DNA of 11,535 nucleotides. Source: Chromatiales bacterium (GTDB lineage Bacteria; Pseudomonadota; Gammaproteobacteria; UBA6429; Thiohalophilaceae). The position numbers and the translations under genes were made by a program. This document shows, piece after piece, positions 7,109 through 11,535 of this stretch; the first letter of the stretch is position 1, and every line of letters begins with the position of its first letter. The stretch lies in the NCBI GenBank assembly GCA_024641465.1, contig JAHEDB010000032.1, positions 1 through 11,535 of the forward strand. The letters run 5' to 3'. The notes beneath the pieces were generated by a model. That model was given only the letters and a program-made list of their open reading frames with translations, had not been told where the DNA came from and searched no databases.

Positions 7109-7137
7109 ATTTTACTAAACTTAGCGGGGGATGTCCT
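7109..7137 (-). promoter_or_regulatory. Candidate clpS promoter placing the start at the AUG
   Basis: On the minus strand, AGGACA (7132-7137; 4 of 6 against TTGACA) and TAAAAT (7109-7114; 5 of 6 against TATAAT) are 17 bases apart. Only 7 bases lie between the -10 hexamer and the clpS ATG (7101), so transcription would begin at or next to the AUG. clpS lacks a Shine-Dalgarno, which is consistent with a leaderless message. Both observations are visible; the leaderless reading is inference. An alternative promoter further upstream cannot be excluded. Confidence 0.35.
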
Positions 7138-7193
7138 GAGATTTAGTCAGCTTACCTTGTCACATTCTGAAAAATATTGTCTATAGTTATAAG

Positions 7194-7248
7194 GGTGTGA
7201 ACAGCATCATACAAGTGCTTCATTGTATAGAGGTATGATTTTTACACC
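7194..7248. other. Nested inverted repeats in the cspD upstream region
   Basis: ATCATAC (7206-7212) pairs exactly with GTATGAT (7233-7239), flanked further out by GGTGT (7194-7198) and ACACC (7244-7248). A competing inner pair is ATACAA (7209-7214) with TTGTAT (7223-7228). The 194-base gap between clpS and cspD therefore holds either a symmetric regulator site or a foldable 5' leader. TATGAT at 7234-7239 also looks like a -10 hexamer for cspD but has no good -35 at 16-18 bases. Transcription start is unknown, so DNA and RNA roles cannot be separated. Confidence 0.4.
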
Positions 7249-7278
7249 ATTACGACGCATACAGAATAAGAAGTTTTT

Positions 7279-7298
7279 AAGGAGGTTATGTAGGGATG
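7279..7298 (+). promoter_or_regulatory. Strong cspD ribosome-binding site with an interposed AUG-UAG
   Basis: AAGGAGGT (7279-7286) is a near-perfect anti-16S match, the strongest ribosome site in the window. It sets the cspD start at 7296-7298, 10 bases after GGAGG. Between them lies ATG TAG (7288-7293), a one-codon start-stop in another frame. Its ATG is only 2 bases from GGAGG, which is normally too close for efficient use, so ribosomes probably prefer the cspD ATG. Confidence 0.75.
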
Positions 7299-7526
7299 GC
7301 AACTGGTATTGTAAAATGGTTCAGCAACGCTAAGGGTTATGGTTTTATTGCACCGGAACAAGGGGGTGACGACATTTTTGCCCACTTTTCCGCAATTTCC
7401 ATGGATGGCTATAAGACATTAAAAAAGGGACAAAAAGTCGAATTTCAGTGTACAGAAGGTCCAAAGGGACTGCATGCCACGGAAATTCGACCATCTGGTG
7501 AACTGGAAACCCTGGTTACGCACTAA
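7296..7526 (+). CDS. cspD: Cold-shock-domain protein CspD
   Basis: A single cold-shock domain of 76 residues that binds single-stranded DNA/RNA. E. coli CspD is stationary-phase induced and inhibits replication, and is degraded by Lon. Seen: KWFSNAKGYGFI with RNP1 (13-18), DIFAHF as RNP2 (26-31), and the CspD-specific SxIxMDGYKTLKKGQ and GPKGLHATEI stretches, which separate it from CspA-type paralogues. The residues after about 68 (GELETLVTH) are a poorly conserved tail, as is usual. Its place next to divergent clpS is the same as in E. coli and Pseudomonas. It has a strong ribosome site, and its transcript is closed by the hairpin at 7542-7569. Whether it shares the toxin-like growth effect of the E. 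coli protein is inference. Confidence 0.95.
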   Translation: MATGIVKWFSNAKGYGFIAPEQGGDDIFAHFSAISMDGYKTLKKGQKVEFQCTEGPKGLHATEIRPSGELETLVTH

Positions 7527-7541
7527 TCATGTTCTAAAATC

Positions 7542-7569
7542 AAACAACCCCGCATTTGCGGGGTTGTTT
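7542..7569. terminator. Bidirectional rho-independent terminator between cspD and the GGDEF-EAL gene
   Basis: AAACAACCCCGC (7542-7553) and GCGGGGTTGTTT (7558-7569) form a perfect 12-bp stem with a four-base ATTT loop, starting 15 bases after the cspD stop. T-rich sequence follows on the plus strand (TTTCGTTGATT), and on the minus strand the stem runs into TTTGATTTTAG. It therefore can end both the cspD transcript and that of the convergent minus-strand GGDEF-EAL gene, about 125 bases after its stop. Confidence 0.9.
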
Positions 7570-7694
7570 CGTTGATTACACCTATAACTGCCCCTCCTCT
7601 GGCTGTCTCAGCCGAAACCACGCACCTTCTTTACCACCCTTCCAGACAGGTGACCTGGAAAGGAAAAACGATGACGTGTGAAATGGAGCTTCTG

Positions 7695-10607
7695 TCAGAC
7701 AGGCTTGATGTTATAGACATTCGGCGCCGGTCTGGCCTGAGGTAATTCCAGCTCGGGATGGCCAATGTGATAGCCCTGAAGATAATCGAGACCAATTTCC
7801 TCCAGCAAACGACAGACGGCCTGACTCTCAACAAATTCCGCGACCGTCTGCTTGCCCAGGGTATGACAGATTTCATTCATGGATTTAACGAGGGCATAGT
7901 TGAGTTTGTCCCTGTCAATATTACGAATGAATGAACCGTCAATCTTGACGATATCGACCGGCAATTCTTTCAGATAGGAGAAGGACGAATAACCGACTCC
8001 AAAATCATCCAGCGCCGTTTTACAACCCAGTTGCTTAAGCTTCTGGATAAAATTGATGGCCACGGAAATATCGGATATGGCCATATCCTCCGTCAGTTCA
8101 AAGATAATATTTTCGGGTTTAACCGGGTTGCTGGACAAGGCATGTTCTATGGTCTTCAGGATCCTGTCTTCGGTAAGTGATTTGGCCGAAAGGTTAATCG
8201 AGAAACGTATCGCCTGACCGGTTTGTTGTATTTCGGCCAGCCGACCGATAGCATGTTCAATTACCCAGCAATCGATATCCACCATCAGACCAAACCTGTC
8301 CGCCGAACTCATAAAGACATGCGGTGATAACAGCTCACCCGTGGTCATTTCACGCATGCGCAATAACACCTCATGACAAAACACGTCCTTACCGGGCGTT
8401 TGTACAATAGGCTGAAAGACAAACACAAACTGGTCTTCCTGCAAGGCGGTTTTGATCCTGTTCGACCAACCCATATCAAAATACAGGTCCTCGATGCTCT
8501 GCTGATCCTGTTCCCGATAGGAATGAACACGGTTACGGCCACCGCGCTTGGCCATGTGGCAGGCAATATCCGCGCGGGCAAGAATATCTTCCTTATCCTT
8601 GATCAGCTTATTCAACAGGGCCACACCAATCGAGCAGCCAACGTCAACCGACTTCCCGTCATTATTGAACTTGTAATTTGCGATCTTGTCCCGGTAATAT
8701 TCAGCGGTTTGTTCCGCCTGACCACTTTCAACATTGGCCAACAACACGGCAAACTCATCACCGCCCAGCCTGGATAACACATCGCCCTTACGAATACGCC
8801 TGGAAAATATCCCGGCAATCTCGATCAGTAAACGGTCACCGGCCAGATGTCCCATGGTGTCGTTAATGTATTTAAAATTATCCAGATCGATATATAACAA
8901 GGCATGATTAAAACTTTCATTGCGCTTGCTGTTTTCCACGGCGCGTTCCAGCTCGGACATAATATATTGCCGATTGTAAAGCCCGGTAAGCGAATCATGT
9001 TCGGCCATAAAACGCAGGCTTTGCATGGCGGCATGGCGCTCACTCACGTCATCCACCATCGCGGCAAACAATTTTTTCTCACCAACACTAAATTCACTGA
9101 CTTTAAGCGATAAAGGAAAGGTATTGGAATCTTTTCTTAACCCGATGACCTCGCGGGCCTTGCCGACCATTTTATAACGATGATAGTCCTTCAACATTTC
9201 ATCGTGTTTATCCCTTATTGCCTCAGGCATGAAAATATTAACACTCACACCCAGCACCTCGTCTTCGTGATAACCGAAGAGATTCAGCGCGGCCATATTG
9301 ATTGACTCGACCTTGCCAACTTCATCAATGATAATGATCCCTTCCGCAGCGTTATCGAAAATGGACTCGAGCCGGGTTTGACGTGAGCGCACCTGATCAC
9401 GCATACCGTTAAAGGCATTTTGCAGTTGCAGGATCTCGGTCACATCCGAGACCTGTATCTTTGCCATTTCACCACCCCGCGCCTCCGCCTCCATGGCCGT
9501 GGTCATTTGCAGCATGGGCTTGCGTATCGAACGCTCATATATGAAATAACTGACTACCAGCAGACCAATAATGGCGCTGACAAACAACCAGATGAATGCG
9601 GTCAGGATGGTGGCGATGCGTTGCGCGTTAGACAGGCCCTGATCGGAAAACTCATTAAACCGTTGTTCGAGCAGAGAGACATGAAAGCGGGTCAGGGTCA
9701 AATTGGGTTGTATCTTGTCGCGCAGCAAAGGCAGATCAGAACGCCAGCTATCGGACAGGTAGACTTTTGTGGCCTGTTGTAAAAATCGTTCATATTCCGC
9801 TACCGCGAGTAACATGTCTTCCAATGACTCCGATTGTTGCAAACCCAGCTTGTCTCTTCGATCATAGTCTTTAAGTTTTTCCAGTTGTTGCCGGACGGTT
9901 GAGGCAAACATTGAACGATTGGCCAGATTCCTTTTCATGGAGGACTCCGGGTCGCCAAAGGCACCCATGCGATTCGCCACAAATACCCGGAACCAGCTAA
10001 TCTGCTGCGACCAGGCAAAACGGAGTTCCTGCAGGATCTGCATAACCTTGAATTGATCTTCTTCCAGCGTCTTGGGATGTGCATCCGTCATGGCGCCTTC
10101 CTGGATCGCCAGTTCCACGGCCTCGGAAAACTGTTGATTGGTCGGCTCCATCAGGTCCATTAGAATGGACATGCCTGGATAACGATTTTCCACCGACTGC
10201 ATCACCAGCAGAAAATCATGAATATTGGATTCGAGTTTGTTCAACTCCCTGACCAGTTCGGTACTATATTGACGACTCTTGCTATCGGTCAGAACGGCAG
10301 GATGGGACGCGAGGCTATAGGCCTGTTCCTTGAGACTATCGATATTGAAAACAATCTGGGTATCAATATCATGATCGAACTGACTGGCATACTGATATAC
10401 CTGTGCCTCGACCTGTTGCAGGGTATCCTTGATTTCGTTAACGGCCAGAGCCAACTCATGGCTATTGCTGGTGAGGGCATCATTCTCGGAGGCGGATTGC
10501 CCCAATAGCCACTGGGCATAGACGGTGATCGCCAGGAGTGCAGCGATTATCATCCCGGTCATCCATAAAAACCGGCCATTCAACCTGTTTAAGCCCAGCG
10601 ATTTCAC
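7695..10607 (-). CDS. Membrane-bound HAMP-PAS-GGDEF-EAL c-di-GMP enzyme
   Basis: A 970-residue inner-membrane protein with both c-di-GMP synthesis and degradation domains. Order: membrane helix about 13-35, periplasmic region about 36-328 (mostly helical, no cysteine, no sensor family I can name), membrane helix about 330-357, HAMP (about 358-410), PAS (about 412-525), GGDEF (about 530-698), EAL (about 712-955). GGDEF is intact (615-619), with an inhibitory-site RxxD at Arg606/Asp609. The EAL motif reads EVL (746-748); metal and catalytic residues are present: Asn805, Glu837, Asp867/Asp868 (DDFGVGYSS), Lys888, Glu924, Gln944. Both activities are therefore possible, with direction set by the sensor domains. 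The start is GTG at 10607, the first start codon after an in-frame stop, with only weak AAGG upstream. The gene is monocistronic, convergent with cspD and divergent from rluE. Confidence 0.96.
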   Translation of the reverse strand: MKSLGLNRLNGRFLWMTGMIIAALLAITVYAQWLLGQSASENDALTSNSHELALAVNEIKDTLQQVEAQVYQYASQFDHDIDTQIVFNIDSLKEQAYSLASHPAVLTDSKSRQYSTELVRELNKLESNIHDFLLVMQSVENRYPGMSILMDLMEPTNQQFSEAVELAIQEGAMTDAHPKTLEEDQFKVMQILQELRFAWSQQISWFRVFVANRMGAFGDPESSMKRNLANRSMFASTVRQQLEKLKDYDRRDKLGLQQSESLEDMLLAVAEYERFLQQATKVYLSDSWRSDLPLLRDKIQPNLTLTRFHVSLLEQRFNEFSDQGLSNAQRIATILTAFIWLFVSAIIGLLVVSYFIYERSIRKPMLQMTTAMEAEARGGEMAKIQVSDVTEILQLQNAFNGMRDQVRSRQTRLESIFDNAAEGIIIIDEVGKVESINMAALNLFGYHEDEVLGVSVNIFMPEAIRDKHDEMLKDYHRYKMVGKAREVIGLRKDSNTFPLSLKVSEFSVGEKKLFAAMVDDVSERHAAMQSLRFMAEHDSLTGLYNRQYIMSELERAVENSKRNESFNHALLYIDLDNFKYINDTMGHLAGDRLLIEIAGIFSRRIRKGDVLSRLGGDEFAVLLANVESGQAEQTAEYYRDKIANYKFNNDGKSVDVGCSIGVALLNKLIKDKEDILARADIACHMAKRGGRNRVHSYREQDQQSIEDLYFDMGWSNRIKTALQEDQFVFVFQPIVQTPGKDVFCHEVLLRMREMTTGELLSPHVFMSSADRFGLMVDIDCWVIEHAIGRLAEIQQTGQAIRFSINLSAKSLTEDRILKTIEHALSSNPVKPENIIFELTEDMAISDISVAINFIQKLKQLGCKTALDDFGVGYSSFSYLKELPVDIVKIDGSFIRNIDRDKLNYALVKSMNEICHTLGKQTVAEFVESQAVCRLLEEIGLDYLQGYHIGHPELELPQARPAPNVYNIKPV

Positions 10608-10737
10608 GGTAAAATGCAGCTCGCCTTTTCCATATTATTAATACGACTATGTCGGACATCATGCGAAAGTCTTTAAAGAAACTATAGTGACCTTTCTCTT
10701 TAATAACCACATTTAACTTATTATTTCACTTGAATAA

Positions 10738-11379
10738 ATGGCTCAAATTATCCTTTTTAACAAACCCTACGGGGTATTGAGTCAGTTCCGCAGTGAGGCT
10801 GGCCAGTTGACCCTGGCGGCCTACCTGACAATTCCGGATGTCTATCCGGCAGGCCGACTGGACAAGGATAGTGAAGGTTTATTATTACTGACCGATGATG
10901 GCCAACTCCAGCACCACATCGCGCACCCTCAACATAAGGCCGAAAAGGTCTATTGGGTACAGGTGGAAGGTATTCCGAATGAGCAGGCCTTGCAACAACT
11001 TCGCCACGGGGTCGAACTCAAGGACGGCATGACCCGCCCCGCCCGGGTACGCATGATCGACGAGCCGATCGTCTGGCAACGCGACCCGCCCATTCGCTAT
11101 CGTGCCCAGATCCCTACCAGTTGGCTGGAGATTGCTATCACCGAGGGACGCAATCGTCAGGTACGACGCATGACTGCCGCCGTGGACCACCCTACCCTGC
11201 GGCTGATACGTTGCCAAATTGGTGAGTGGACCCTGGAGGGCCTGCAACCCGGCGAATGGAAAGTTATCACCATAGCCGATACTATGCCCCGTCAGGAACA
11301 AGTCAAAAAACACACCGAGGTAAAACAACGTGCAGGAAAATCTCCACGTCACCGTAGCCGCCATCATCGAGGAAAATGA
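10738..11379 (+). CDS. rluE: 23S rRNA pseudouridine synthase E (RsuA/RluE family)
   Basis: Isomerises a uridine of 23S rRNA (U2457 in E. coli) to pseudouridine. The protein has 213 residues: NKPYGVLSQF (8-17), the catalytic loop PAGRLDKDSEGLLLLTDDG with Asp42 as catalytic residue, YWVQVEGIP, the domain-typical NPPIR-like DPPIRYRAQIPTSW, EGRNRQVRRMTAAV, HPTLRLIRCQIG and LQPGEW. There is no N-terminal S4 domain, as expected for RluE. Residues after about 185 form a basic, low-complexity tail ending in PRHRSRHHRGK, which is encoded where the gene overlaps the start of the Nudix gene. No Shine-Dalgarno is visible before the ATG; the preceding sequence is AT-rich. In E. coli rluE is also next to nudJ, supporting orthology. 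Confidence 0.95.
   Translation: MAQIILFNKPYGVLSQFRSEAGQLTLAAYLTIPDVYPAGRLDKDSEGLLLLTDDGQLQHHIAHPQHKAEKVYWVQVEGIPNEQALQQLRHGVELKDGMTRPARVRMIDEPIVWQRDPPIRYRAQIPTSWLEIAITEGRNRQVRRMTAAVDHPTLRLIRCQIGEWTLEGLQPGEWKVITIADTMPRQEQVKKHTEVKQRAGKSPRHRSRHHRGK
11317..11332 (+). promoter_or_regulatory. Ribosome-binding site and GTG start of the nudJ-like gene, inside rluE
   Basis: GAGG (11317-11320) is 9 bases ahead of GTG (11330-11332). An in-frame TAA at 11321-11323 lies just upstream, so this GTG is the only start able to give the full HVTVAA beginning. The site lies within the last codons of rluE, pointing to coupled translation. Confidence 0.75.
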
Positions 11380-11535
11380 GCGTTTCTTGCTGGTTGAGGA
11401 GTCAATCCAGGGGCAACTTGTCTATAACCAGCCTGCCGGTCACCTGGAAGAAAATGAAACGCTGATTGAGGCCGTGGTGCGCGAAACCCTGGAAGAAACC
11501 GCCTGGCAGTTTGTCCCGGAATACATCACCGGCCT
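11330..11535 (+). CDS. nudJ: NudJ-type Nudix hydrolase, N-terminal part (cut by window end)
   Basis: NudJ hydrolyses nucleoside and thiamine pyrophosphates (HMP-PP, TPP and dNTPs in E. coli). About 68 residues are present of roughly 150. The frame reads QENLHVTVAAIIEENERFLLVEES onward, then YNQPAGHLEENET and RETLEETAW. The Nudix box G-x5-E-x7-REuxEExGu starts at the Gly of AGHLE and keeps all acidic metal ligands (REtlEE), but the penultimate Gly is Ala (EETAW). From memory, this Ala also occurs in other proteobacterial NudJ proteins, so it is probably not a defect. The gene starts at GTG 50 bases before the rluE stop, in the +1 frame relative to rluE. rluE-nudJ adjacency is as in E. coli. 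Confidence 0.9.
   Translation, partial: MQENLHVTVAAIIEENERFLLVEESIQGQLVYNQPAGHLEENETLIEAVVRETLEETAWQFVPEYITG

Noticed and set aside
7157..7187. TTGTCA and TATAGT as a cspD promoter
   Set aside because: The spacer is 19 bases, outside the usual 16-18, and would give a leader of about 100 bases; too weak to annotate.
7640..7660. TTCCAG/CTGGAA small hairpin after the GGDEF-EAL stop
   Set aside because: Only 6 bp with a 9-base loop and no U-run; the much stronger hairpin at 7542-7569 already serves as terminator.
8373..10508. Plus-strand frames opposite the GGDEF-EAL gene (up to 134 codons)
   Set aside because: No family similarity, no convincing ribosome sites, and the minus-strand gene has intact motifs throughout.
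10639..10648. TAATACGACT resembling the start of a T7 phage promoter
   Set aside because: The match stops after 10 bases, and the rest of the T7 promoter, including the initiation region, is absent.
11490..11510. Nudix box Gly to Ala change as an inactivating mutation
   Set aside because: The acidic catalytic residues are intact and, from memory, Ala at this position is found in other proteobacterial NudJ proteins.

Overview
The window is chromosomal DNA from a gammaproteobacterium outside the enterics. The gene set and order (trxB, aat, bpt, infA, clpA, clpS, cspD, then rluE and nudJ) match the conserved neighbourhood known from Pseudomonas. In E. coli the cluster is trxB-cydDC-aat-infA / clpA-clpS-cspD. 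Unlike E. coli, this window has a bpt-type leucyltransferase and lacks both cydDC and the serW tRNA next to infA. The genus cannot be named from the sequence alone. Almost every base is coding, and no gap exceeds 200 bases. I see no phage genes, insertion sequence, rRNA, tRNA or CRISPR array.

Layout. 1-734 is the 3' part of thioredoxin reductase, followed by a perfect 26-bp inverted repeat (753-824). 857-2723 holds a FemAB-like/GNAT-like protein of the COG3146 type and, one base later, aat. A PilZ (c-di-GMP receptor) gene lies on the minus strand at 2709-3371. Its 3' end overlaps the aat 3' end, and it is divergent from bpt (3435-4163). infA (4258-4476) converges on clpA (4502-6766, minus), which follows clpS (6775-7101, minus). 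cspD (7296-7526) is divergent from clpS and ends in a strong, probably bidirectional terminator shared with a 970-residue membrane GGDEF-EAL protein (7695-10607, minus). rluE (10738-11379) runs divergently from that gene and overlaps the start of a NudJ-type Nudix hydrolase that is cut by the window end.

How the genes fit together. The core is the bacterial N-degron pathway. Aat adds Leu/Phe to N-terminal Arg/Lys, and Bpt adds Leu to N-terminal Asp/Glu. ClpS recognises the resulting N-terminal bulky residues and delivers the substrate to ClpA, which unfolds it for ClpP. InfA (IF-1), CspD, RluE and TrxB are translation, replication-stress and redox housekeeping genes that travel with this cluster. 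Two c-di-GMP genes, the PilZ receptor and the GGDEF-EAL enzyme, bracket the cluster.

The observations most worth following are: (i) three proteins related to GNAT/FemABX acyl- or aminoacyl-transferases lie close together (FemAB-like, Aat, Bpt), with the uncharacterised one apparently coupled to aat; (ii) a PilZ gene sits between the two N-degron transferases; (iii) a perfect inverted repeat built of CGCCAAGA units follows trxB. None of these amounts to proof of a new system. Most of the window is well-conserved housekeeping sequence.
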